DNA of 7,467 nucleotides, taken from Bacteroidota bacterium (GTDB lineage: Bacteria > Bacteroidota > Bacteroidia > NS11-12g > UBA9320). Shown here in pieces: positions 1 through 6,474 of this stretch. Positions within the stretch are counted from its first letter, which is position 1. Every line of letters starts with the position of its first letter. Under the pieces are notes generated by a model. It did not search any database, was not told the DNA's origin, and worked only from the letters and a program-made list of their open reading frames with translations. Position numbers and translations under genes: made by a program. The DNA is taken from NCBI GenBank assembly GCA_003485825.1, contig DNHN01000002.1:4694-12160 (forward strand), read 5' to 3'.

Positions 1-57
1 TTATTGGGGTGCACGGCATTGCCAAAATTTGTAAAAATTATAGCACCTTTGACGCCA

Positions 58-654
58 ATGGATTGGATATATATCTTGAATTTAGCTGGAGTTTTTGTAT
101 TTGCTATCAGCGGCACACTTACAGCCATAGATAGTGATTTTGATGTGGTGGGAGCAATTATCATTGGATTTATAACAGCTCTAGGAGGAGGCACACTTAG
201 AGATATACTCATAGGTGAGACACCGGTGTGGTGGATGCAGGACGCCTTATCGCTATATGCAATAGTAGCGGCAGTCCTCTGCTCTTATTTGTTCAAAAAA
301 TCTATTTTAAAGCTCCGAAAAGGGATGTTTATTTTTGATACCATCGGTCTAGGGCTATTCACCATATTGGGTTTGCAAAAGACATTGGAACTTGGTCTTA
401 GTCCACTGATTGCCGTAATCATGGGTGTAGTTTCTGCTGTATTTGGCGGGGTCATACGTGACGTGCTGAGTAATATAGTACCGCTTATTTTCAGAACGGA
501 AATTTATGCAAGTGCTTGTGTTGCTGGAGCATTGGTATTCCTTGTTTTAGATGGCTTACGATTGCCCTTAGAACTCAGTATGGTGGTTTCTATGATCGTA
601 GTATTTCTAATCCGCTATTTTGCCGTGAGGCGGAAGTGGGCGCTAAAGTTTTGA
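58..654 (+). CDS. TRIC-type (UPF0126) seven-helix membrane channel protein
   Basis: This 198-aa integral membrane protein matches the bacterial trimeric intracellular cation channel family (UPF0126), homotrimers known to conduct K+. The sequence is almost entirely hydrophobic, with room for seven helices. It shows the family's internal duplication: a glycine-rich GGGTLRD at residues 43-49 and its partner FGGVIRD at 129-135. Each repeat opens with a similar helix (AGVFVFAISG near residue 10, IFDTIGLGLF near 92), and the protein ends in a basic tail. The frame is open to the window edge, and a TTG at position 4 would add 18 residues, but ATG 58 puts the first helix immediately after the start, as in the family, and gives the usual length of about 200 aa. 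There is no Shine-Dalgarno sequence; CACCTTTG at 44-51 is one mismatch from TAnnTTTG. The next gene starts 85 bases downstream on the same strand. The family call is firm; the physiological ion role is inferred. Confidence 0.88.
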   Translation: MDWIYILNLAGVFVFAISGTLTAIDSDFDVVGAIIIGFITALGGGTLRDILIGETPVWWMQDALSLYAIVAAVLCSYLFKKSILKLRKGMFIFDTIGLGLFTILGLQKTLELGLSPLIAVIMGVVSAVFGGVIRDVLSNIVPLIFRTEIYASACVAGALVFLVLDGLRLPLELSMVVSMIVVFLIRYFAVRRKWALKF

Positions 655-739
655 AATAGTGGTTTAATAATTATTCTATGAATTATTATTGCACTGTGAT
701 TTTTGCTACTTGAGCTCTCAGATTAAGCGGTACTTTCAG

Positions 740-1993
740 ATGAATAAAAAGGACGTTAAAATACATATTATTGGAGCCGGTATCAGCGGGCTTATCGCCG
801 CCAGAGTATTGGAAGATAATGGTTTTAGTCCTACTGTCATTGAAGCTACGGACCGCGTCGGAGGGAGAATAAAAACAGATAACTTAAATACGTTTCAGTT
901 GGACCATGGCTTTCAAGTATTACTAACGGCGTACCCGGCTGCTCAAAAGTATCTTGATTTTGAATCCTTGGAGTTACAGAAATTCCTTCCTGGAGCTTCT
1001 ATTTTTAAGGATCAACAGCAAAAAGTAATTGGTGACCCACTGCGTGATGTACCTTTGCTTTTTCCCACGATATTTTCTGGAATAGGAAGTATTTCAGATA
1101 AGCTGAGAATACTGAAGTTGAATAATTACTTAAAGAAAAAAAGCTTAGCGGCTATCTTTTCGGAGGACGAACAATCTACGCTTTCTTATTTGAAGGAGTA
1201 TGGTTTTTCCAGAGGTATGATTGCTGACTTTTTTATGCCTTTTTTTAGTGGCATTTTTCTAGAGACAGAGTTGGAAACATCCAGCAGAATGTTTGAGTTT
1301 ATTTATAAAATGTTTGGGGAGGGAGATGCAGCCATACCAAAAGCTGGAATAGAAGCTATACCTAGACAATTGCTTCAAAATCTTAACAAAACGATATTCA
1401 AGTATGATACTAAAGTAGCGTCTATTAAAGAAGGGGAAATTACTTTAGAAGACGGTACGCACTTAGCAAGCGATTTTACCATAGTGGCTACAGAAGCGAG
1501 TAGTTTGGTTCCTAACTTAAGAAGTCAAGCGACCGAATGGAAGTCTTGTCATACCTTATATTTTGAAACAGATGAGCGCGTAATCAAGGGTAAACTTATC
1601 GGATTGATTGGTGCAGAAACAGCACTCATCAATAACATTTTCTACCCTACTTGTATTGAAACCACTTCACAACCGCGCAAAGAATTGCTTTCGGTTACGG
1701 TAATAGACCGTCAAAACCTATCTGATGAGATGCTCATCGAAACGGTAAAGCAGGACTTGTTAACCTATTGTGGTATTGGGTCATGTGAGTTTGTAAAGCA
1801 GTACACCATACCTATGGCATTGCCCAAATTAGGAAATGTAAAGTATGAGATGCTGCCTTCGGAGACACGGTTGACGTCTACCATATTTCTAGCGGGTGAC
1901 ACACAACTAAATGGTTCATTAAATGCGGCTATGATCTCTGGTGAAAGAGCAGCGTTAGGTGTCTTAGAAGCAATATCTGCTTTAGATACTTAG
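740..1993 (+). CDS. FAD-dependent amine-oxidase/phytoene-desaturase-like oxidoreductase
   Basis: This 417-aa flavoprotein belongs to the NAD(P)/FAD-dependent oxidoreductase superfamily that includes amine oxidases, protoporphyrinogen oxidase and phytoene desaturases. The N-terminal Rossmann fold has the dinucleotide motif G12-A-G14-I-S-G17, the ribose-binding E35 at the end of strand 2, and the RVGGR motif at 39-43. The C-terminal FAD motif is LAGDTQLNGSLNAAMISG around G386-D387, followed by a helix with GERAA. The middle section (GFSRGMIADFFMPFF, then LETSSRMFEF and AAIPKAGIEAIPRQL) is the substrate-side domain. The length is complete for the family. ATG 740 was chosen over an upstream TTG at 689 because it starts just before the first beta strand. 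GATTTTTG at 698-705 is one mismatch from TAnnTTTG. There is no signal peptide, so it is probably cytoplasmic or membrane-associated. The substrate cannot be read from the sequence: no carotenoid genes are adjacent, so phytoene desaturase is not claimed. Confidence 0.85.
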   Translation: MNKKDVKIHIIGAGISGLIAARVLEDNGFSPTVIEATDRVGGRIKTDNLNTFQLDHGFQVLLTAYPAAQKYLDFESLELQKFLPGASIFKDQQQKVIGDPLRDVPLLFPTIFSGIGSISDKLRILKLNNYLKKKSLAAIFSEDEQSTLSYLKEYGFSRGMIADFFMPFFSGIFLETELETSSRMFEFIYKMFGEGDAAIPKAGIEAIPRQLLQNLNKTIFKYDTKVASIKEGEITLEDGTHLASDFTIVATEASSLVPNLRSQATEWKSCHTLYFETDERVIKGKLIGLIGAETALINNIFYPTCIETTSQPRKELLSVTVIDRQNLSDEMLIETVKQDLLTYCGIGSCEFVKQYTIPMALPKLGNVKYEMLPSETRLTSTIFLAGDTQLNGSLNAAMISGERAALGVLEAISALDT

Positions 1994-2010
1994 GATTCTT
2001 TTGGGTGCGG

Positions 2011-2032
2011 TATCTCATCCGCGAATGAGTTA
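2011..2032. terminator. weak hairpin between convergent genes
   Basis: In the 61-base gap between the oxidoreductase stop (1993) and the convergent 109-aa gene stop (2055), CTCAT at 2014-2018 pairs perfectly with ATGAG at 2025-2029 around the loop CCGCGA. Two more pairs (TA/TA) form beyond a T-T mismatch. The location suits a shared terminator, but neither strand has a T-run after the stem, so an intrinsic terminator is only a possibility. Confidence 0.2.
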
Positions 2033-2054
2033 GTATAGTTGGCAACGGCAGCGG

Positions 2055-2384
2055 CTATTCTTCTTTATTCATCAATTTCTCTGCAATAGCCTGGGCATCT
2101 ATGCTGTACTTGTCGTCACCTTGTGATTTGTACTCACCAAATTTATCGATATAAAACTTCACGGTTTTCTCTATCACTTCAGTATAGCCACCATAGGATG
2201 TCAAAGCATCTTTTATTTCATTCTGATAGGTATCCTTATCTAGTTTTCCTGCTACCACTAGGTCCAAACGATTTTTTATGTGTCTCGCTTTGTCCTTGTA
2301 GGTCTGGTTAGTGGACTTATACGCCATCAAAAAAAGCGAAAGTGCTTTCGCTTCTGGTGTTGGTTTTTCTCTATTTTCTTCCAT
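2055..2384 (-). CDS. uncharacterised charged 109-aa protein
   Basis: I do not recognise this protein family. It is a 109-aa soluble, highly charged protein, rich in Lys, Glu and Asp, with no Cys, no signal peptide and no membrane segment. It looks mainly helical: an N-terminal segment (EAKALSLFLMAYKSTNQTYK), a basic stretch (KDKARHIKNRLDLVV), a Gly-Gly turn near residue 65 (SYGGYTEV), and a C-terminal helix ending in KLMNKEE. The ATG at 2384 is the first start in the frame and the codons look normal for the genome. It is the last and best-supported member of a possible leftward cluster that also holds the frame at 2449-2679 and the small lipoprotein-like peptide at 2694-2789. It converges with the FAD oxidoreductase, with 61 bases between stops. 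It is very probably a real gene of unknown function. Confidence 0.75.
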   Translation of the reverse strand: MEENREKPTPEAKALSLFLMAYKSTNQTYKDKARHIKNRLDLVVAGKLDKDTYQNEIKDALTSYGGYTEVIEKTVKFYIDKFGEYKSQGDDKYSIDAQAIAEKLMNKEE

Positions 2385-2448
2385 GGTAGATTGGTGCTTC
2401 TATATCGGCTCGCAATATACGCTGAATAGTCCGTTGCTTAGACGGAGA

Positions 2449-2679
2449 TTATAGCACATACTTTTCAAATATGTCATCAAGTTCTTGTTGTGGATCATGG
2501 CACAGACCTGGATGTGTTTTGGAACTCTGAATAATAGTACTTCTGCTAGATGTGAGCTGTCGAAATCTATCCAGCAGGTCCATTGTTCCGATAGAGCCAC
2601 CAGCGGGTACTCCTTGGCAAATAAGTTTCCTTGCATCCAGATATTCGTTCAAGTGATCCAGATCTATTTTTGGGTGCAA
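2449..2679 (-). CDS. possible 76-codon gene with TTG start, or remnant
   Basis: A leftward frame is open from 2727 down to a TAA at 2449-2451 but holds no ATG near its beginning. The first usable start is TTG at 2679, only 14 bases past the stop of the small lipoprotein-like peptide and preceded by an A-rich stretch. The predicted product reads like a soluble helical protein (DLDHLNEYLDARKL near the start, PQQELDDIFEKYVL at the end) with a Gly-rich GVPAGGSIG in the middle. I do not recognise it. An overlapping second leftward frame, 2636-2400, has an ATG and 78 codons, but its product is Cys- and Trp-rich and less protein-like, so I favour the first. The alternatives are a real gene with a rare start, a decayed gene once joined to the upstream peptide by a frameshift near 2700, or non-coding sequence. 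Confidence 0.3.
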   Translation of the reverse strand: MHPKIDLDHLNEYLDARKLICQGVPAGGSIGTMDLLDRFRQLTSSRSTIIQSSKTHPGLCHDPQQELDDIFEKYVL

Positions 2680-2693
2680 ATGCGTTGAATTTT

Positions 2694-2789
2694 TTATTCG
2701 GGTGTTTCTTTTTCTTTTGGTGTAGCGTTACAGGTGGTGATTGCTACGGTAGCTGCTAGTGCTAGGGTTGCTAGTCTTGACTTTGGCAT
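2694..2789 (-). CDS. 31-aa lipoprotein-like small peptide
   Basis: A leftward ATG at 2789 opens a 31-codon frame ending in TAA at 2694-2696. The product has a basic start (MPKSR), a hydrophobic alanine-rich core (LATLALAATVA), then ITTC at residues 17-20, resembling a lipobox, followed by a short charged tail (NATPKEKETPE). This is the layout of Bacteroidota small lipoproteins: type II signal peptide, Cys20 as the lipid-modified residue, then a Lys/Glu tail. The Thr at -1 is a weak lipobox residue (Gly, Ala or Ser is usual). The leader is A-rich (GAAAGAAAAATAAAC) and shares AAAAATAAAC with the leader of the 107-aa gene at 5971, which supports real translation initiation. If translated and processed, the mature part would be 12 residues. 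It could also be the intact 5' end of a longer lipoprotein gene frameshifted near 2700. Confidence 0.45.
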   Translation of the reverse strand: MPKSRLATLALAATVAITTCNATPKEKETPE

Positions 2790-2942
2790 GTAAATTTAGG
2801 TTTATTTTTCTTTCTTTAACTTTTTTCCATTGCTGCAAAAAGTTAACGAAAAAGCTAGTCAGAACTATGCTTCCACGCTCTTTGCTTAAGTTTAACAAAA
2901 TTGCCGCAATCGATGCAAGCACTCTTGCTGATTTTGTAGTAA
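2790..2942. other. intergenic leader region, no supported gene
   Basis: This stretch is the upstream region of the leftward 31-aa peptide and includes its A-rich leader. I see no convincing promoter: TAGCTTTT on the - strand (2848-2855) is one mismatch from TAnnTTTG without a -33 partner. A small perfect hairpin, GCAAG-CACT-CTTGC, lies at 2915-2928. The open frames on both strands here look like chance frames, with no recognisable domain. Confidence 0.4.
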
Positions 2943-3155
2943 CTTAATCATTCACTCCAGTGCTTAGCCCGCAGTTCTGACCGGCCAGCAAAGACGGACA
3001 AGATATATCTCAGGTTATTAGAAGATAAAAAGTTTAGGTACAAGTACCACACGCATAGTGCGGTGAAGAGCAAAGGCAAAACATTTCACTACATTCATGC
3101 CTTAACTTGGATGGAATTCTCCGACGATGAGGTTCGTATAGTCCGACAGCGATAA
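2943..3155 (+). pseudogene. coding-like frame without start codon, unknown family
   Basis: A rightward frame is open for 70 codons from the TAA ending at 2942 to a TAA at 3153-3155, only 43 bases before the M61 peptidase start. From about 2985 it reads like a genuine protein C-terminus with alternating charged and aromatic residues: PAKTDKIYLRLLEDKKFRYK, then KGKTFHYIHALTWMEFSDDE, ending RIVRQR. The frame holds no ATG, GTG or TTG before a GTG at 3062-3064, deep in the coding-looking part. I therefore read it as the 3' remnant of a gene whose 5' end was lost or is in another frame. No family is recognised. A rare non-standard start or pure chance remains possible, and no insertion-sequence ends were found around it. 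Confidence 0.35.
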
Positions 3156-3198
3156 TTCCGGAGTTTTCATTTTCGTAAATTTCCCTAACATTGCCCCT

Positions 3199-4944
3199 AT
3201 GCATAAAAAATTCATTGTCATCGCATTTTTAATTAGCATTTCTATAAGTACTATGGCCCTAGATTATACCGTAAGTTTTGATAAAGTAAAGTCTCATTAC
3301 GTAACTGTAGACCTAACCTTTGATGCTACAGGTAAAGATTTTGTAGACTTTAAAGTACCTGTATGGACACCAGGATCCTATAAGGTGCGTGAGTTTAGTA
3401 ATGCCTTCGAAAATGTAACGGCAGGAGATAAAGAGGTGAAGCGTATCAACAAAAACACTTGGAGTATTGCGACCAGCGGAGCTTCCGAGGTGAAACTTAG
3501 CTATGACGTATATTCCTTTACGGTCAGCGTTCGCCAAAGCTATGCAGATGAAAATTACGCATTCCTACACGGAGTATCTGCTTTTGGCTACCTAGAAGGA
3601 TACGAAAAAGAGCAAATAACACTAAGTATAGTGCCGTATGCTGGATGGAACAATGTAGAAGTAGCACTGCCGCAGACCAAAGCAGCGGGCTACGTATTTA
3701 CCTGCGATAACTATGATTTGCTTGCAGACTCGCCTATCGCTTTAGGCAACTTTGATAAGACCAGTTACGTCAGTGGCAAAGTGCCCCATACTGTAGTGAT
3801 GATAGGAGAGGGAAATTATGACCTAGAGACGATACGAGAGGATTTTAAAAAAATAAGCGATAGCCAAATAGCGATGATGGGTGACCATCCAAGCGACCGA
3901 TATACGCATTTTGTATACAATGTAGGAAATGGTGGCGGAGGTCTAGAGCATCTCAATAGCCAGACCAGTATGATGTACCGCTGGGGATATACCAGTAAAG
4001 GCAGGTATAGAAACTTCCTAGGACTGATAGCTCATGAGTATTTTCACCTGTGGAATGTAAAGCGTGTGCGCCCTATACAGCTCGGACCTTTCGACTACGA
4101 CAAGGAAGTGTATACCGATATGCTTTGGATAGCAGAGGGAATCACCAGCTACTATGATGACAAGACACTGCATCGCATTGGCCTGTATGATGATGAGGAG
4201 TATCTTGGTATACTCGCTAGCCAGATCAATAGGCTGGAAAATAGCCCTGGGAAAGACATTATGAGTTTGGCACATAGCAGTATGCTGGCTTGGGTAAAAG
4301 CGTATCTCCCCACAGAGGAGAGTATGAATACCACGGTGAGTTACTACAATAAAGGGATGATAGCTGCAGCTATGCTTGATTTAGAAATACGTGCCAATGG
4401 TAAAAAATCGTTGGACGATGTGATGACTACTCTATACACTGATTTTTATAAAAAGAAGGGGAGAGGATTTACCCATGAAGAGTTTATAGCGGTATGCACT
4501 GAGTTAGCAGGGAAGAATATGAAGCCATTTTTTGAGGATGTTATCTTTAGTACTAAGCCATTGGATTATGAGACTATCTTTAGTCAGTATGGCATTAGCA
4601 TTACGGATAAAAATGCAGATAAAACTACCCCTTGGAGTGGTGTGGTCAGCAGTCATAGCAATGGCAAGACTACGATAACGAATATCTATAGCAAAAGCCC
4701 TGCAGTAAATGCAGGCTTAAGTGTAAATGATGAGATAATCGCAATCAACGGATGGAGAGTGGATGACAAGCTAGAAAATCATGACAGTAAGTATGGCGTG
4801 AATGACGGTGTGGAAATAACCTATTCAAGAGATGGTAAGCTATTTACCACTACGCTTACGTATGCTAAAAGCACTCAGGTGGCCTTTGAGTTAAAAAAAT
4901 CAGAAACAGAGAATGAGCTCAGGAAGGCTTGGTTGGGAGAATAA
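3199..4944 (+). CDS. secreted M61 family metallopeptidase with PDZ domain
   Basis: This 581-aa protein is a peptidase of MEROPS family M61 (glycyl-aminopeptidase type), a zinc enzyme with a C-terminal PDZ domain. Residues 1-20 form a signal peptide (basic MHKK, hydrophobic core, STMA then LDY), so it is exported to the periplasm or beyond. The N-terminal beta domain contains the conserved VPVWTPGSYKVREF. The GGGGLEH motif lies at 245-251 and the zinc site HEYFH at 279-283, followed by LWNVKRVRP. The third zinc ligand is predicted as E313 in WIAEGITSYYDD. The PDZ domain lies at about 475-565 (SPAVNAGLSVNDEIIAINGW). The length is normal and all catalytic residues are present. The start is the first ATG and gives the signal peptide directly. 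TAACATTG at 3186-3193, one mismatch from TAnnTTTG, would give an almost leaderless transcript. It converges on the LysR gene with only 8 bases between stops. The physiological substrate is unknown. Confidence 0.93.
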   Translation: MHKKFIVIAFLISISISTMALDYTVSFDKVKSHYVTVDLTFDATGKDFVDFKVPVWTPGSYKVREFSNAFENVTAGDKEVKRINKNTWSIATSGASEVKLSYDVYSFTVSVRQSYADENYAFLHGVSAFGYLEGYEKEQITLSIVPYAGWNNVEVALPQTKAAGYVFTCDNYDLLADSPIALGNFDKTSYVSGKVPHTVVMIGEGNYDLETIREDFKKISDSQIAMMGDHPSDRYTHFVYNVGNGGGGLEHLNSQTSMMYRWGYTSKGRYRNFLGLIAHEYFHLWNVKRVRPIQLGPFDYDKEVYTDMLWIAEGITSYYDDKTLHRIGLYDDEEYLGILASQINRLENSPGKDIMSLAHSSMLAWVKAYLPTEESMNTTVSYYNKGMIAAAMLDLEIRANGKKSLDDVMTTLYTDFYKKKGRGFTHEEFIAVCTELAGKNMKPFFEDVIFSTKPLDYETIFSQYGISITDKNADKTTPWSGVVSSHSNGKTTITNIYSKSPAVNAGLSVNDEIIAINGWRVDDKLENHDSKYGVNDGVEITYSRDGKLFTTTLTYAKSTQVAFELKKSETENELRKAWLGE

Positions 4945-4952
4945 CCCATAGC

Positions 4953-5882
4953 TTAGTTGGTGTTAAACTGCTCAAACCACTCAAACCTATCGCGAAGAAT
5001 GGTGTCTTTTTCTGCTTTGAGATAATTTAGAAATGCAGTTTGTGCTGTGCCCAGTTTTTTGTCTTTGAGCCAAATAAGGTGCCAGTTTGTAGTAACGGGA
5101 AGTCCCTCTACAGGCATAATTTGTACATCCCCGTTTTGCAAAGCGTTTCGGAGTCCTATGAGTGGCATGATGCTATAACCTAATCCAGCAATGACTGCTT
5201 GTTTTACGGCTTCATTGGAGGTGAGCTGGAGTTGTTTAGAAATGTTGACTTTCTTGTCTTTGAGTACGTTCTCCATTATTTGTCGAGTGGCAGACCCCTT
5301 TTCCCTGAAAATAAAGGTGTGGCTACTGCCCAGTTCATTGTTAAGCTCGGTTATTACAGGCGCAGACTTACTTCCTATAAGGTGTAGCTTATTGGGAATG
5401 AGTTGTATGTTGTGTATGCGGATATTGTCAGGTAGGGTAGAGACCATGGCAAAGTCTATCTCATTTTTTTCTAAGCTTTCGAGTACGGATTGTTTATTCG
5501 TTACATCCATTTTAAGATCTACACCTGGATGAATTCTGAGAAAGTCAGAGAGTAAGTATGGCATCACATATTTTGCAGTAGAGACTACCGATATCTTCAG
5601 TGTACCCCACAGCTCACCTTTGTGCTCTTTGGATTTGTTTTTTAATTGCTGAGCTTCCTGCATAGTAGTGCGGCATACGGCGGCTATCTCGAGTCCAAAA
5701 TCTGTGAGATGTAGCTTTCTTCCGATTACTTCGTAGAGTGGATTGTCAAAAAAATCCTGAAATTTCTTAAGCTGAACACTTACTGCTGGTTGTGAGATAT
5801 GAAGAACTTCGGCTGCTTTTGTAATGCTTCGAGTTTCAGATATGGTACTAAATATTCGGAGTTGCTGAAATGTATAATCCAT
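4953..5882 (-). CDS. LysR-family transcriptional regulator
   Basis: This 309-aa DNA-binding regulator has the LysR layout. A winged helix-turn-helix occupies about residues 5-64, with the recognition section SITKAAEVLHISQPAVSVQL at 19-38 and the wing region PLYEVIGRKLHLTDFG. A linker helix follows, then a periplasmic-binding-protein-like effector domain at about 92-295 (GTLKISVVSTAKYVMPYLL, and AVKQAVIAGLGYSIMPLIG near the end). The length is standard and the frame intact. The ATG at 5882 fits the family N-terminus. It is divergent from the 107-aa gene (88-base gap) and convergent with the M61 peptidase gene. Its upstream region has a perfect TATGTTTG (-7 type) element on the - strand inside a T-N11-A palindrome, which implies autoregulation. 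The effector ligand cannot be told from the sequence. The nearest well-known subgroup by feel is CbbR/CysB-like, which is not a claim of function. Confidence 0.93.
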   Translation of the reverse strand: MDYTFQQLRIFSTISETRSITKAAEVLHISQPAVSVQLKKFQDFFDNPLYEVIGRKLHLTDFGLEIAAVCRTTMQEAQQLKNKSKEHKGELWGTLKISVVSTAKYVMPYLLSDFLRIHPGVDLKMDVTNKQSVLESLEKNEIDFAMVSTLPDNIRIHNIQLIPNKLHLIGSKSAPVITELNNELGSSHTFIFREKGSATRQIMENVLKDKKVNISKQLQLTSNEAVKQAVIAGLGYSIMPLIGLRNALQNGDVQIMPVEGLPVTTNWHLIWLKDKKLGTAQTAFLNYLKAEKDTILRDRFEWFEQFNTN

Positions 5883-5892
5883 AATTATTAAT

Positions 5893-5905
5893 TATGTCAA
5901 ACATA
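5893..5905. promoter_or_regulatory. LysR-type T-N11-A operator palindrome
   Basis: The sequence TATG-TCAAA-CATA is a perfect palindrome with a 5-base centre (extending to TTATG/CATAA over 5892-5906). It has the classic T-N11-A form bound by LysR-type regulators. It lies 10 bases before the LysR start and 65 bases before the divergent 107-aa gene, and it covers the predicted -7 element of the LysR promoter. Binding by the adjacent LysR protein is inferred. Confidence 0.55.
5898..5905 (-). promoter_or_regulatory. predicted -7 element of the lysR promoter
   Basis: Read leftward, this is TATGTTTG, an exact match to the Bacteroidota -7 consensus TAnnTTTG, with 15 bases to the LysR ATG. The -33 position carries only a T-run (GATTTTTA around 5919-5926) and not a clean TTTG. 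The element sits inside the T-N11-A palindrome, so a bound regulator would block it. Confidence 0.5.
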
Positions 5906-5970
5906 AGATATATATATAATAAAAATCCATTCGTTGCTCGTTTGTTTGTAGTAACATAAAAATAAACACC

Positions 5971-6294
5971 ATGAAACATTCGAAAGACACCTTCTCTGAA
6001 CTAGTAAACAAGCTTAAGTCTGTAGAGCAAATTAGATTTATAGATGGCACCTTTAATACAAAGGATGCATCGGAGATTCTTCTTGCCGTCTTGGGCGACA
6101 AGATTAAGTTTCATTCATCTTTACTACTAAGTAACATCGAGCGTTTTGGTGTAGATACAAGCAAAAGTGAACAGCGTGTAAAAGAGCTGAGAGCAGAAAG
6201 GGAGCGTATAATAGAACTGATGCAGAAAGCCAAGGAGTCTAATAATTTAATAAAAATTAATAGCACTATAAACATCGAGCTAATCAGCAAATAG
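5971..6294 (+). CDS. uncharacterised 107-aa protein divergent from LysR gene
   Basis: I do not recognise a named family. This 107-aa protein has no signal peptide, no membrane segment and no Cys. The N-terminal part (FSELVNKLKSVEQIRFIDGTFNTKDASEILLAVLGDKI) looks like a small alpha/beta or helical fold. Residues about 65-90 (SKSEQRVKELRAERERIIELMQKAKE) form a strongly charged helix typical of a short coiled coil, followed by a short beta-like tail (IKINSTINIELIS). The ATG at 5971 follows an A-rich leader (ACATAAAAATAAACACC) with no Shine-Dalgarno sequence. TTTGTTTG at 5941-5948 is one mismatch from TAnnTTTG. The gene is divergent from the LysR gene across a shared operator, so it is the most likely target of that regulator. 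The codon pattern is normal and the gene intact. A cytoplasmic role, perhaps as a partner or accessory protein, is a guess from shape only. Confidence 0.72.
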   Translation: MKHSKDTFSELVNKLKSVEQIRFIDGTFNTKDASEILLAVLGDKIKFHSSLLLSNIERFGVDTSKSEQRVKELRAERERIIELMQKAKESNNLIKINSTINIELISK

Positions 6295-6308
6295 TGGCTA
6301 TAGTAGCT

Positions 6309-6350
6309 CTTGTAAGTATTTTTTTTGTAAAAATCACAAAAGGGTACAAG
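6309..6350 (+). other. possible RNA hairpin downstream of the 107-aa gene
   Basis: CTTGTA (6309-6314) pairs with TACAAG (6345-6350). Inside it TTTTGT (6323-6328) pairs with ACAAAA (6336-6341), and three G-U pairs can extend the inner stem; a 5-base bulge separates the two stems. The 7-base loop is AAAAATC. It could be a 3' stem of the 107-aa transcript or part of the carA leader. It is mostly A-U and G-U pairs and so marginal, and there is no T-run after it. Confidence 0.22.
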
Positions 6351-6364
6351 TCCTGTTTAAAGCT

Positions 6365-6391
6365 GCAGCCTTTATTCTAGTTAAAAGCTGC
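6365..6391 (+). other. hairpin in the carA upstream region
   Basis: GCAGCCTTTA (6365-6374) pairs with TAAAAGCTGC (6382-6391) with one C-A mismatch and a 7-base loop, TTCTAGT. The right arm and the sequence just before the left arm also form a direct repeat, TTAAAGCTGC/TTAAAAGCTGC (6357-6366 and 6381-6391), so two alternative pairings exist. TTGTTAT follows the stem, a poor T-run. A terminator for the upstream gene is possible. If a promoter lies further upstream, the hairpin could act as a carA attenuator. Confidence 0.28.
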
Positions 6392-6474
6392 TTGTTATCT
6401 ATTGTCGGAGTTTCGTTGATTAACTTTTGATAACTATTTACCTTCAAGGGATAGCTATTCAGAAGCATCTAAAC

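Noticed and set aside
4..57. TTG start at position 4 adding 18 residues to the TRIC-type protein
   Set aside because: The extra residues precede the first membrane helix without family precedent; ATG 58 gives the normal length. Read-through from beyond the window cannot be fully excluded.
689..739. TTG start at 689 for the FAD oxidoreductase
   Set aside because: It adds a Cys-rich, non-conserved extension before the Rossmann strand; ATG 740 fits better.
2400..2636. Leftward ATG frame of 78 codons overlapping the TTG frame
   Set aside because: Its product is unusually rich in Cys and Trp and overlaps a more protein-like frame. It ends 15 bases before the 109-aa gene, so it is less likely but not impossible.
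2759..2947. Rightward 62-codon frame
   Set aside because: Its first part is antisense to the lipoprotein-like peptide and leader; no domain and no plausible leader.
2858..2981. 9-base inverted repeat GTCAGAACT/AGTTCTGAC with a nested AAGCACT/AGTGCTT
   Set aside because: Looked like possible mobile-element ends, but matches of this length at this spacing are expected by chance in a window of this size, and no transposase or target duplication is visible.
4018..4334. Leftward frames inside the M61 peptidase gene
   Set aside because: Shadows opposite the zinc-site coding region; composition is not protein-like.
4945..4952. Bidirectional terminator between the M61 and LysR genes
   Set aside because: Only 8 bases separate the stops and no stem-loop is visible there; the transcripts must overlap or end within the neighbouring gene.
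5191..5532. 113-codon rightward frame inside the LysR gene
   Set aside because: Antisense shadow of a conserved LysR coding region, with no leader and no recognisable domain.
5907..5920. Alternating AT tract (GATATATATATAAT)
   Set aside because: A short AT-rich spacer typical of promoters in this kind of genome; no repeat unit or copy number worth calling.
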